64,000 nt of DNA, taken from NCBI GenBank assembly GCA_025612245.1, contig JAAXKQ010000007.1, positions 124,001 through 188,000 of the forward strand. Reading direction: 5' to 3'. The stretch is from Ignavibacteria bacterium. GTDB lineage: Bacteria; Bacteroidota; Ignavibacteria; Ignavibacteriales; SURF-24. Below the pieces are notes generated by a model. The model was not told the DNA's origin. It did not search any database and saw only the letters and a list, made by a program, of their open reading frames with translations. A program made the translations under genes and the position numbers. Below, piece by piece: positions 14,916 through 23,542 of the stretch (its first letter is position 1; every line of letters begins with the position of its first letter).

Positions 14916-16178
14916 ATGAAAAAAGTCCTGTTTTTAACATTTTTTTGGCCCCCATCGGGAAAGGCTACTCTGCACTGGCCCCTTAAAATTATAAAGTATC
15001 TCCCTGAATCGGGCTGGAAACCCTCTGTGCTGACAGTAAATGAGGACACCTTCTCGGCAAAGGATGAAAGCCTCTTAAATGAGGTTGCCCCGGATTTGGA
15101 GGTCATGAAAACAGGCTACTTCGACCCTTTTACCTTCTACAGGAAATTCCTCGGCAAATCACAGGATGAGCCCCTTATTGCCTCGGAAACAATCTCAAAG
15201 ACAAATAAAAGCCTGAAACACAGGATCTCAATCTGGATCAGAATGAATCTCTTCGTGCCTGACGCCAGGATCGGCTGGTACCCTGGGGCAGTTGCACGGG
15301 CCAAAGAATACCTGAGGGAAAATAAGGTGGATGCAATTGTAAGCATTGGCCCGCCGCACTCGACGCACCTCATAGGCAAAAAGCTCTCCAGTATCTACGG
15401 CATCCCGCACGTGCCGGTGCTGATCGATCCCTGGGTGGATATTGTCTATTACAGGGATTTTAAGCGCAACTTCTTAACTCTGGCCCTGGATAACTATTTT
15501 GAAAAGTCCGTCATGAAACAGGCAGGCCGTGTCGTCTTTGTCACAAACAACACCAGGGAAGATTTTGTAAGAAAGTACCCTTTCCTGAAAGATAAGTCGC
15601 ACGTCCTGTACTGGGGATATAACGAGGACAGCTTTGAGGGCCTGCAGGAAAAACCCTCCCCGTCCGAAAAAATTCTCCTTCACGCAGGAAACATTTTCGA
15701 CTACCAGAACCAGGTGCCATTCTGGCAAACCGTAAAAAAACAGGTCGAAAAGGGGAATAACATCAGACTTAAGTTCCTCGGCACCGTGGGTCCCCAAATA
15801 AAAAAATCCCTCGAGGAGCTGGGCTTAAGCAGCCGCGTGGAGTATTCCGGTTTCCTTCCCTATGGCGAAGTCGTCCGCGAAATGCTCAGGGCTTCTTACC
15901 TTCTTGTCTGTGCAACCGAACCAAGACACCTGCCGGGAAAACTCTTTGAATACCTGAGAACGGGAAGACCCATTATTGCCTTCGGCGACGATAACCGCGA
16001 GGTTGAGGATATCCTGAGGCAGACAAATGCAGGCATGCTTTTCCCTTATAACAGCCCTGCCGCAGAATTCTTTGAAAAGGCGGAAAGCCTTAAGACCGAC
16101 GTTGAAAAGGTGAGGAGGTTCGACCGCAGGACGATTGCCCGCGACCTGTCCAAAATACTTGATTCAGTTATCGGTTGA
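14916..16178 (+). CDS. family 4 glycosyltransferase, 420 aa
   Basis: GT-B fold: the N-terminal half starts MKKVLFLTFFWPPSGKATLH, with an acceptor domain that includes VDAIVSIGPPHSTHLIGKKL; the C-terminal donor domain has EKILLHAGNIFDYQNQ, LKFLGTVGPQIK, and the EPRHLPGKLFEYLRTGRPII stretch, in which the Glu pair of the E-x7-E motif is partly kept. It transfers a sugar from a nucleotide donor to a growing glycan at the cytoplasmic membrane. First gene of the polysaccharide region and the only plus-strand transferase in it; convergent with the next one. Confidence 0.88.
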   Translation: MKKVLFLTFFWPPSGKATLHWPLKIIKYLPESGWKPSVLTVNEDTFSAKDESLLNEVAPDLEVMKTGYFDPFTFYRKFLGKSQDEPLIASETISKTNKSLKHRISIWIRMNLFVPDARIGWYPGAVARAKEYLRENKVDAIVSIGPPHSTHLIGKKLSSIYGIPHVPVLIDPWVDIVYYRDFKRNFLTLALDNYFEKSVMKQAGRVVFVTNNTREDFVRKYPFLKDKSHVLYWGYNEDSFEGLQEKPSPSEKILLHAGNIFDYQNQVPFWQTVKKQVEKGNNIRLKFLGTVGPQIKKSLEELGLSSRVEYSGFLPYGEVVREMLRASYLLVCATEPRHLPGKLFEYLRTGRPIIAFGDDNREVEDILRQTNAGMLFPYNSPAAEFFEKAESLKTDVEKVRRFDRRTIARDLSKILDSVIG

Positions 16179-16197
16179 CTTTCCCCAAAAAGAGGCC

Positions 16198-17448
16198 TTA
16201 AGACCTGTTTTTAAGCCTTAAGAAAAGATCGTAGTACTTTTGGCTCATTTCCATGAGTGAAAACTTTTTTAGGGCGTAATCCCGGGCGCTTTGGGAGAGT
16301 TCGGAAAGCCTTTTTTTGTCATAAAGTATGGAAAGCGTCTTGTCCGCAAACTCTTTCAGGTCAAAGGGTTTTACAAGAAAGCCGCTCAGCTTATCAACTA
16401 CTACTTCCGTAGGTCCTCCCCCCAGGTCGAATGTAATTGCCGGCACTCCGCACGAAATAGCCTCGGCCAGCGCAATTGAAAGTATATCTGCCCTTGTGGG
16501 GTAAATAAAAAGGTCCGAGGCGGAAAGAAATTCTGCAATCGACTTCTCTTCACTTACATAGCCGACCCAATGGATAATGAAATTCTCAAATTTATTCAGC
16601 TCCTCCATCGACCCGCTTCCAAGTATTATAAGGTGTATCTTTTCCTTCAGCCGGGAATTGATCTCGCTCAGAATTCCCCTCAGATCCTGCCCCCCTTTGT
16701 AGGGATTTCCCTTCAGCTTTTCAGCGCTGAACATCAGGACTTTTGCATCGGCCGGTATATCGAGCCTTTGCCTTATTGCCGCCTTGTTGTGCGGAAAGAA
16801 AACCTTTTCATCCAGACCGTGATAGATCTGGTGCATCTCTTTGCCCTCAAATACAGGGCTCTGCCGTGCAAGGTCATAAAGCCAGATAGAAGGGGCGACA
16901 ATGGTAAGGTCGGATTCTTTATAGATCCTTTTTTTCTGCCTGAGTAGAAGGCTGCCGGTATTTATTCCTATGGAAGGGAAAATTTTTGTGTTTGCCCGGC
17001 TGTTTTTCATCTCTTTCCAGGATTCATCGCCAAACGTATGTGCGCTGTTGCCCGTAAAGGCCCACATGTCGTGAAGCGTCCAGACAACAGGAGCAATCTT
17101 TGAAAGAGGAATTAGCATCGGGGTCGCAAAATATCCGCCCAGTGTGTTATGCAGGCTTATGATGTCGGGCCTGATCTGCCTGGCCTTCTGAAGAATAAAC
17201 TTCGGTGAAAAGGGGAGATACTGGTACTGAAGTCCGGCAAGGTTCATAAAAATGTTGACCCACCTTTCCGTTACCTGTTCAAACTTATTCCTTCTGGTGG
17301 GAAATACGTTAGCCTCGGAGGACATTTTATTCCTCACCAGGAATGTATTCTCCGTATCAAAGTACTTCTCAAGTCCCTTGCCAAGTCGTCTTGCGGCAAT
17401 TGCAGCGCCCCCGACAACGTCTGATATATTTATAAAAAGGATCTTCAA
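16198..17448 (-). CDS. family 4 glycosyltransferase, 416 aa
   Basis: GT-B enzyme of the WcaC/Bme6-like group: N-terminal GGAAIAARRLGKGL, the conserved VVWTLHDMWAFTGNSAHTF of transferases acting in colanic-acid-like pathways, and a C-terminal donor site FIYPTRADILSIALAEAISC with the E-x7-E type motif. The start codon is TTG (17448-17446), because the upstream codon series hits a stop two codons before it and KILFINISDVVGG is the normal N-terminus. Convergent with the preceding transferase, 19 bp apart. Confidence 0.88.
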   Translation of the reverse strand: MKILFINISDVVGGAAIAARRLGKGLEKYFDTENTFLVRNKMSSEANVFPTRRNKFEQVTERWVNIFMNLAGLQYQYLPFSPKFILQKARQIRPDIISLHNTLGGYFATPMLIPLSKIAPVVWTLHDMWAFTGNSAHTFGDESWKEMKNSRANTKIFPSIGINTGSLLLRQKKRIYKESDLTIVAPSIWLYDLARQSPVFEGKEMHQIYHGLDEKVFFPHNKAAIRQRLDIPADAKVLMFSAEKLKGNPYKGGQDLRGILSEINSRLKEKIHLIILGSGSMEELNKFENFIIHWVGYVSEEKSIAEFLSASDLFIYPTRADILSIALAEAISCGVPAITFDLGGGPTEVVVDKLSGFLVKPFDLKEFADKTLSILYDKKRLSELSQSARDYALKKFSLMEMSQKYYDLFLRLKNRS

Positions 17449-17656
17449 GGCTTAAGGCAGATATTCTAAAAAGAGTGAAAATAATATCCGGCAATTATCA
17501 AATCGAAAGTTCAACCTAAGATAAATTCTAAATAATTATGCCAGATATTATTGCAATTTAAAAATAAGACCAATAACTTGTAGTATAAAATAAGATAAAT
17601 ACAGCTAAATATAAACCGGTTAGTTTTATTTTATAAATATTCTTCAGGGGTACCTC

Positions 17657-18934
17657 ATGAAAAAATTACTGATCTTAATTACCCTTCCTCTTATCATTTT
17701 CTTAAGCAGTTGTTCAAATCCAACTCAAGGCCCTGAGAGCCTGGAAAAGGGGAAAGTATCTCTAAAACTCGACAAAGAAAACGCTCCTTCCGATGTATCG
17801 CTGGTTACGGCATACCTTTCACGGCCCGACTGCGACACAATTGTCAGAAATCTCAGCATGTATGACTCTTCTGCTGCAGAGATTGCATTCGAGAATATTA
17901 AAACCGGCGCCTGGCACCTGAAGATCGATGCCAAAAGCGCTACGGGTACTTTGCTTTATACCGGCCAGACCGACCTCATGGTTGAGGATTCAAAAACTAC
18001 TGACGTATATATGACGCTCAATCCGGTATCTACAGGCGTAGGAAGCGTTTACATTAGCGTGAAGTGGGCAAGCACCAGTAGCTGGACAGACTATATAAAT
18101 AATGCAATACTTAAAGGAAGTGAAGCTTTTGGAAATCCTATAGGCGGTGTTTCGGCTGCGAAGGTATTATTTGAAAATGGTAAGTACAGGATGTGGTATA
18201 ACAATACTTATACATCAGGTAGGGGCGATATTCAATATGCTGAATCTATAGATGGTATACATTGGCACAATGTTCTTCAAAGGCCGGTCCTATCCCCGGG
18301 AACTCCGGGTAGTTGGGATGGCTATATGGTTGGTATATCATCCATAATAAAGGACGAGCAGGAATACAAAATGTATTATGCGGCTTTTAGCGCTTACGGT
18401 ACAAAGAATTTTGTAGGACTTGCCGTATCGAAGGATGGGCTTACTTGGGAAAAGTATCCTGATCCAATTTTGACAGTACCTGATAACGAGACTGGTCTTT
18501 GCGCATCAGGTGTAGTGAAAAAAGATACTACGTACTATATGTTTTACCACACAGAGCCTACTTTGAAAATCAATATGGCAGAATCCAAAGATGGAATCCA
18601 CTGGACCCAATACAAGGGAAACCCGGTTCTGGCCCCTGTCGCCCCCTGGGAGATGAGTGGCGTAGTTTACGCAAGCGTAGTATATGATGGGAAACAGTTC
18701 ATAATGGTTTATGGAAACTGGATCCGTCAGGCCCTCGGAATAGCAACTTCCCCGGACGGTATAAACTGGCAAAGAGACAAAGCAAACCCGGTTTTTCAAG
18801 TAAATTTCACTAGCCATCAGTGGACAAATTATATAAATTATCCTTTCTTCTTCAAAAATGGTGACCAGGAAAGGATTTATTATACAGGTCCCGCTAATGG
18901 CATGAATAACGTAGCAGTTATTTTTAAACAGTAG
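17657..18934 (+). CDS. lipoprotein with five-bladed beta-propeller (GH43/GH130-like fold)
   Basis: Signal MKKLLILITLPLIIFLSSC gives lipidation at Cys19. Residues 30-130 are a beta-sandwich-like domain (VSLVTAYLSRPDCDTI...). Residues 150-425 repeat a blade motif of the form W-Y/H-x-A-x-S-x-DGI-x-W: IQYAESIDGIHWHNV, VGLAVSKDGLTWEKY, INMAESKDGIHWTQY and LGIATSPDGINWQRD, the pattern of arabinanase/levansucrase-type propellers. Catalytic Asp/Glu assignments are not certain, so it may bind or cleave glycan. Placed within the polysaccharide region, between convergent units; it may process or anchor the surface glycan. Confidence 0.72.
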   Translation: MKKLLILITLPLIIFLSSCSNPTQGPESLEKGKVSLKLDKENAPSDVSLVTAYLSRPDCDTIVRNLSMYDSSAAEIAFENIKTGAWHLKIDAKSATGTLLYTGQTDLMVEDSKTTDVYMTLNPVSTGVGSVYISVKWASTSSWTDYINNAILKGSEAFGNPIGGVSAAKVLFENGKYRMWYNNTYTSGRGDIQYAESIDGIHWHNVLQRPVLSPGTPGSWDGYMVGISSIIKDEQEYKMYYAAFSAYGTKNFVGLAVSKDGLTWEKYPDPILTVPDNETGLCASGVVKKDTTYYMFYHTEPTLKINMAESKDGIHWTQYKGNPVLAPVAPWEMSGVVYASVVYDGKQFIMVYGNWIRQALGIATSPDGINWQRDKANPVFQVNFTSHQWTNYINYPFFFKNGDQERIYYTGPANGMNNVAVIFKQ

Positions 18935-19062
18935 CATTAGGCTTCAGAATAGCAAATAAATACGATAAAAACCTGCGCTAGAGAATAAAAGACTCCTCAT
19001 TATTCCGGGTAATCGGCGGGTTGAAATAATTCTTGTTTTTTGCATATGACAACATTCGATTA

Positions 19063-19101
19063 TAAGCTAAAGCCCCAACATCTTCTTGGGGCTTTAGCTT
19101 A
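19063..19101. terminator. strong two-way terminator hairpin
   Basis: A perfect 16-bp stem (TAAGCTAAAGCCCCAA at 19063-19078 with 19086-19101) with a 7-base loop sits between the convergent lipoprotein and glycosyltransferase genes. Flanks are A+T-rich but lack a long T-run. Confidence 0.7.
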
Positions 19102-19128
19102 AACTTTCAGGCAAATCTGTTACGGAAG

Positions 19129-20274
19129 TTATAAACAGCTTTCCAGGTAATTGCTGAATCTTCCAATTACATTCTGATAAGAATATTCAGACAGGGTCCT
19201 TTTTTGACCTGCAATGGCGATTGATTTTCTCTCGTCTTCATGACTGAGCAAATAGCCGATTTTTTCCAGGCATTCATCCAGTGTCCTGAAGGCAACAACC
19301 TCTTTATCGGGCTCAAAGAACTCTCCCAGGTTTTCTTTCCAGTCGGTCAATAGACATGTTCCGGCGCCTGTTGCTTCAAATAGGCGTATGTTGCCGCCTT
19401 TCTTTCCCGCAATATCAACGTGAAAGTTCAGCGTAATCTTTGAATCGGAGAGCACCTGGTACATCTCAACTCCGTAGACTGTCCCTTTTCTTATCTTGTC
19501 TATGTAGTTGGAATACGAAAGGTCCTTCCACTGCCTGTTTTGCATGAGCCTGTAAACTACCCAGAGAAAGGGCAAAAAACCCTTGTGCAGTATGGCGGGT
19601 GAGTAAATGTCAATTGCCGTCTTTTTCGATATCTCGGCCATGAGCCTGAGCCTTTCCCTGTGAAATCCCTTGAAGGGATAAAAAGAGCCTACAAAGGAGA
19701 CATCATGCACTGGGCTTCTTTTCTGGATTTTATCCAGCACGTCTTTTTCAAATGCATAGGGCAGAAAGTACCCGTTTAGACCGTGCCTTTTATAGTATTC
19801 AACCGTGTCGTCAATGCATGAAAGCACAAGGTCACAGCCGGCAAGAGCCGAAAGATCGTGCTTTAGCGTGCCGTCATAGCCAAAAATGAACTTGATCCTG
19901 GGATGGCTGCGCCTTATCTTCAGACGGAAGTCCGGATTTATGTCTGTATGGCTGAACCAGACGTCGGGCTTAAATTCGGCTATCTGTGCTTCAAGTATGG
20001 ACTCCATCCAGTTATTTTCATTATAGCTGACATTGTGCTCACGGGCCCAGGCTTTTTGCATCACTTCGTTGTTGATGACAATTTCCTCAACCTCGTATTT
20101 CCCTGTACGCTCCAGGTTCTTCTTCCAGAAATCGGACCATCCGAAGCAGTCGGCCATAATAGAATTATATTGATTTTTGTAATTTCCAGACTTAAGCTCC
20201 GGGTGCAAGTTGTAGAAGTACTTTAGATAATATTTATAAAAACCCGATGTTTTTAATAACCTGATTTTCGACAT
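19129..20274 (-). CDS. CgeB-like glycosyltransferase, 381 aa
   Basis: The C-terminal half fits the Glyco_trans_1_2 (CgeB) domain: VSFVGSFYPFKGFHRERLRL, SKITLNFHVDIAGKKGGNIR and LFEATGAGTCLLTDWKENL, where the Glu and Gly-Ala-Gly form the donor site. The N-terminal half carries a Rossmann-like region with FKPDVWFSHTDIN and FIFGYDGTLKHDLSALAGCD. It is predicted to add a sugar in surface-glycan assembly. It is the last gene of the minus-strand series from 30669, 20 bp after the flippase gene and ending at a strong terminator. Confidence 0.82.
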   Translation of the reverse strand: MSKIRLLKTSGFYKYYLKYFYNLHPELKSGNYKNQYNSIMADCFGWSDFWKKNLERTGKYEVEEIVINNEVMQKAWAREHNVSYNENNWMESILEAQIAEFKPDVWFSHTDINPDFRLKIRRSHPRIKFIFGYDGTLKHDLSALAGCDLVLSCIDDTVEYYKRHGLNGYFLPYAFEKDVLDKIQKRSPVHDVSFVGSFYPFKGFHRERLRLMAEISKKTAIDIYSPAILHKGFLPFLWVVYRLMQNRQWKDLSYSNYIDKIRKGTVYGVEMYQVLSDSKITLNFHVDIAGKKGGNIRLFEATGAGTCLLTDWKENLGEFFEPDKEVVAFRTLDECLEKIGYLLSHEDERKSIAIAGQKRTLSEYSYQNVIGRFSNYLESCL

Positions 20275-20294
20275 TTAATGCTCTACTTAGGTTC

Positions 20295-21764
20295 TTAGCT
20301 TAGTATATGTTTAATTTTAAGTTTTGCAAGATCTATAAATTGCCTGATAATGATATTGAATTCTTCAAATCCAATCATTACCCTGATAATTACTGATGCT
20401 GAGATAAATAAAAGGATCGCCTTGATAACATTCTTTGTGAAAAGGGGGAAAGTGCTGAAATTTCCAAAAATGAATATTATGAGAATAAAAACCATGCAGA
20501 AGGCGAACATAGATAAAATTTTTCTCCAGTTATGCGGAATATAAAAGAGCTTTTGACTGAAGTACATATTTACAGCAAATAGCATTATGGCGGTTAGTAA
20601 TGTGCCAAAACTGGCTCCCATTATCCCCAGATATGGAATCAGAAGATAGACCAATAGCGAATTCATCAAACCGGCTACTATGTTGATTACAGCAATTGTC
20701 TTGGTCCTTTTGGCTAAAGCCAATCCCGGTGCGAAAATTTGCATGGATATGAACAATGTGGCAAAAGAAATAATCGGTATCACTTTTTCTGCCCTGAAAT
20801 ACGCTGGCGTAGTAAATATTTTTAGCGCTTCAATTGAAAAAATGGATAAAGCAAGCACGAAACATAAAACCATAGTCAGATAATATCTGAAAATCTTTGC
20901 GATTTCCCCGGGCGTGCTGCTTTGTTTGTAGTTTAGATAAATCAATGGTCCAAGGGCAATTTGAAATCCTGAGAGTACAAGCGTCACAATTGCTGAAAAT
21001 CTGTAGGCTACACCGAATAGCCCCAGCTCATCTTTGCTCATAAGGCTGTTAATCGCAATTCTATCTATGTAGAGAAAAATCATGGTCCCGATGCTGGCTG
21101 GAACCAGAGGAATGGAAAAACGTAGCATTTCTTTGCATTTGTTCCAGTTAAATACAAGCCTATAGTGATTCTTGGCCATGTACCAACTCAGAAAATTACC
21201 TACGGTGTATCCCGCTATCAAACCCCAAAAAATTCCTACAACTCCCGTCTTAAAAACTGACAAAAAGACTACTGTACTCGAATATGAGACGAGTGTGAAA
21301 ATTATACTTACCAGGGCAAAGGACTTGGATTTTAGATAAAAACGCAACTGGTTCTGAAGAAAAACAAACAATCCGCTTCCGAATATTGAGATCATTGAAG
21401 CAACGAAAATTTGAGGAGAGTAGCTTTTCCCTAACACTAGCGAGCTTAATGGAAAAGAGAATAACAAGGTGGAAGTTAAGAAAATACAATACATAAATAG
21501 TACAAACCAGAAGGAAGTAGATGAATAAGCAATTCTCTCCTCCTCAGTTGCAGCATCGGAATAGTGTCTGACAAATCCTTGCGTAATCTCTAAAGCTACC
21601 GTTACATTGACTAATCCTGTCAATATATTCAACAGATCATACACTCCATAGTCCGCTGGTGTCAAAAGTCGTGTATATATTGGAAGCATAATAATTTGAA
21701 TGCCGCGGGTGAGAATGGTGCCGAAGGAATAAATAATTGTATCTTTAAAGAGTCGTTTGATCAT
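20295..21764 (-). CDS. Wzx-type polysaccharide flippase, 489 aa
   Basis: Fourteen predicted hydrophobic helices across the whole length; opening MIKRLFKDTIIYSFGTILTR is typical of O-antigen/teichoic acid flippases of the MOP superfamily. Internal signature LPIYTRLLTPADYGVYDLLN follows, the classic second-helix motif of Wzx/RfbX proteins. These proteins move undecaprenyl-linked oligosaccharide repeat units across the cytoplasmic membrane. Its presence means the locus probably assembles a repeat-unit polymer, yet no Wzy polymerase is obvious in the window. A+T-rich coding compared with genes on both sides. Confidence 0.92.
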   Translation of the reverse strand: MIKRLFKDTIIYSFGTILTRGIQIIMLPIYTRLLTPADYGVYDLLNILTGLVNVTVALEITQGFVRHYSDAATEEERIAYSSTSFWFVLFMYCIFLTSTLLFSFPLSSLVLGKSYSPQIFVASMISIFGSGLFVFLQNQLRFYLKSKSFALVSIIFTLVSYSSTVVFLSVFKTGVVGIFWGLIAGYTVGNFLSWYMAKNHYRLVFNWNKCKEMLRFSIPLVPASIGTMIFLYIDRIAINSLMSKDELGLFGVAYRFSAIVTLVLSGFQIALGPLIYLNYKQSSTPGEIAKIFRYYLTMVLCFVLALSIFSIEALKIFTTPAYFRAEKVIPIISFATLFISMQIFAPGLALAKRTKTIAVINIVAGLMNSLLVYLLIPYLGIMGASFGTLLTAIMLFAVNMYFSQKLFYIPHNWRKILSMFAFCMVFILIIFIFGNFSTFPLFTKNVIKAILLFISASVIIRVMIGFEEFNIIIRQFIDLAKLKIKHILS

Positions 21765-21841
21765 CTTGGAATCTATTTTAAGCGAATTCTGATAATTATA
21801 TAGTGTATAGAGCTTTGCTGTGCAAATTCAGTCTTATTATT

Positions 21842-22411
21842 TTATGAGGAAAACAACTTAGACTTCAGTTTTTTCTCAAGCTCCAGTAATTTATTGTTCC
21901 TTCCCTTGAGGGGCTTTGCTGGAATGCCTACGCTGATAGTCCAAGCAGGTACATCTTTGTTAACCATACTCATAGCTCCAATTGCTGCTCCCTCATGCAG
22001 AGTAACACCAGGAAAGATGATGCATCCGGCAGCAACAATAGAGTGCTTTTGGAAGTGAACTAACCCGCCTGTAACGTGCAGGTATTCTTCGGGTACTGTA
22101 GGATTTGTCATATAGTCCCCGCCATAATCATCTGTTTGGCTATAAACCAGAACTCTCCCGGAAATTGTAACAAAGTCCTCGAGTACTATTCCAAATTTTC
22201 CATACAAAGCTGTGTAGGCTGATATGTGAATGTATGATCCAATAGTAATATTCCCCGATAAAATGCAGTAATCATCTATTCTTACATTGTCTCCTATGCT
22301 AATTTCTTCAGGATTGTAAATACTTGCTTTTCTGCTTAGTTTTACGTTATTTCCAAACTTTCGGAATCCGATAGTTCTTAATTCCTCTTCCTCGTAAAAT
22401 GAAGTTGTCAT
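21842..22411 (-). CDS. hexapeptide-repeat acyltransferase, 189 aa
   Basis: The left-handed beta-helix repeats are visible from about 20 to 160: SIGDNVRIDDYCIL, NITIGSYIHISAYTALYG, HSIVAAGCIIFPGVTLHEGA and AIGAMSMVNKDVP, with the closing WTISVGIPAKPLKGRN of the WbbJ/LacA group. Such enzymes are trimeric and acetylate sugars from acetyl-CoA. Its ATG overlaps the stop of the DegT aminotransferase gene by 4 bp, so it likely N-acetylates the amino sugar made by that enzyme, as VioB or WecD do; this partnership is inferred from context. Confidence 0.85.
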   Translation of the reverse strand: MTTSFYEEEELRTIGFRKFGNNVKLSRKASIYNPEEISIGDNVRIDDYCILSGNITIGSYIHISAYTALYGKFGIVLEDFVTISGRVLVYSQTDDYGGDYMTNPTVPEEYLHVTGGLVHFQKHSIVAAGCIIFPGVTLHEGAAIGAMSMVNKDVPAWTISVGIPAKPLKGRNNKLLELEKKLKSKLFSS

Positions 22412-23505
22412 ATTTGCTCTGTGCCTCTGGAGGCTTCTCTTACAATTTCTATAATTTTATCTTGCATATCTTCTTCCAGATTTTCGTAAATCGGTAGACA
22501 AAGTATTCTCTTTGAGATATCATTCGACACATGGGCTGGCTGATTTTCCTGAACGTAGGGTAGCTCTTCAAGTGATGGATAAAAATACCTCCTCGGAAAA
22601 ATATCTTCTTTATTCAGAGCATAACGGACATTTAGAAGAACGCTTTCAGAGTCAAGTACAACAGGAAAATATGAATAGTTCTGGGATGCCTCGGAATTAA
22701 TCTTTTGCAGCTTTATGTGACTATTACCCTGAAAAGCACCACAATATTTTTTATAGATTTTTTTTCTGTGGCTGAGAATCAAATCCATGTCCTCCAGCAC
22801 GCAAAGTCCCATGGCAGCTTGAAATTCATTCATCTTACAGTTAATTCCCAGGTCAGTAACCATGTCGGGGCCCGGAATCCCAAAGTTGATCTTTAATTTT
22901 GCCCTCTTAAACAAATCGTCATCTTTTATAACAAGAGCTCCGCCTTCAATCGTATGAAAAACCTTTGTGCTGTGAAAACTGAAAGTAGCAATATCTCCGT
23001 AATTGGCTATGCTCTGGTCTTTATACTTTACGCCAAAAGCATGGGCCGCATCATAGATCACCTTGAGATTGTATTCATTAGCAGTTTCTTGAATCCTTTC
23101 AACTTCACACGCATTGCCAAATACGTGCACGGGTACTATTGCAGAGGTATTCTTTGTGATTTTTCCTGCAATCTTTTCTGGATCCATGTTGAAAGTATTT
23201 GGATCAATATCAACAAAAACAGGAGTTAGGCCTTCCCAAACTAAACTGCTGGTTGTGGCAACAAATGTGAAAGGAGTGGTTAGCACATCACCCCGAAGAT
23301 CCAGGATCTTGTATGCAATCTGGAGTGCCAGAGTTCCATTTGAGACCAGCAGGAGATTCTTTACGCCCAAATATTCTGATAGTCTTCTTTCAAGCTCCTG
23401 AACCATATGCCCGTTGTTAGTGAGCCACCCGGAAGAAAATATCTTGTCCACATATGACTTATACTTCTCAACGTTGGGTAGATATGTTTTTGTTACGTTA
23501 ATCAT
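22408..23505 (-). CDS. DegT/DnrJ/EryC1 sugar aminotransferase (VioA/WecE-like)
   Basis: PLP-dependent sugar aminotransferase; the Schiff-base Lys is K181 in FSFHSTKVFHTIEGG, and YDAAHAFGVKY supplies the PLP-pyridine Asp. N-terminal TKTYLPNVEKYKSYVDKIF and WLTNNGHMVQELE match the VioA type, which converts dTDP-4-keto-6-deoxyglucose to dTDP-4-amino-4,6-dideoxyglucose; WecE makes the galacto isomer. Length 365 is normal. The acyltransferase follows with a 4-bp overlap and a WecF-like transferase precedes, so the three likely make and transfer a 4-acetamido-4,6-dideoxyhexose. The rmlAB genes needed for the precursor are not in the window. Confidence 0.88.
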   Translation of the reverse strand: MINVTKTYLPNVEKYKSYVDKIFSSGWLTNNGHMVQELERRLSEYLGVKNLLLVSNGTLALQIAYKILDLRGDVLTTPFTFVATTSSLVWEGLTPVFVDIDPNTFNMDPEKIAGKITKNTSAIVPVHVFGNACEVERIQETANEYNLKVIYDAAHAFGVKYKDQSIANYGDIATFSFHSTKVFHTIEGGALVIKDDDLFKRAKLKINFGIPGPDMVTDLGINCKMNEFQAAMGLCVLEDMDLILSHRKKIYKKYCGAFQGNSHIKLQKINSEASQNYSYFPVVLDSESVLLNVRYALNKEDIFPRRYFYPSLEELPYVQENQPAHVSNDISKRILCLPIYENLEEDMQDKIIEIVREASRGTEQI

Positions 23506-23542
23506 TGTATGATCTTCTTTTTATCAGGTAATTTTATGAATG

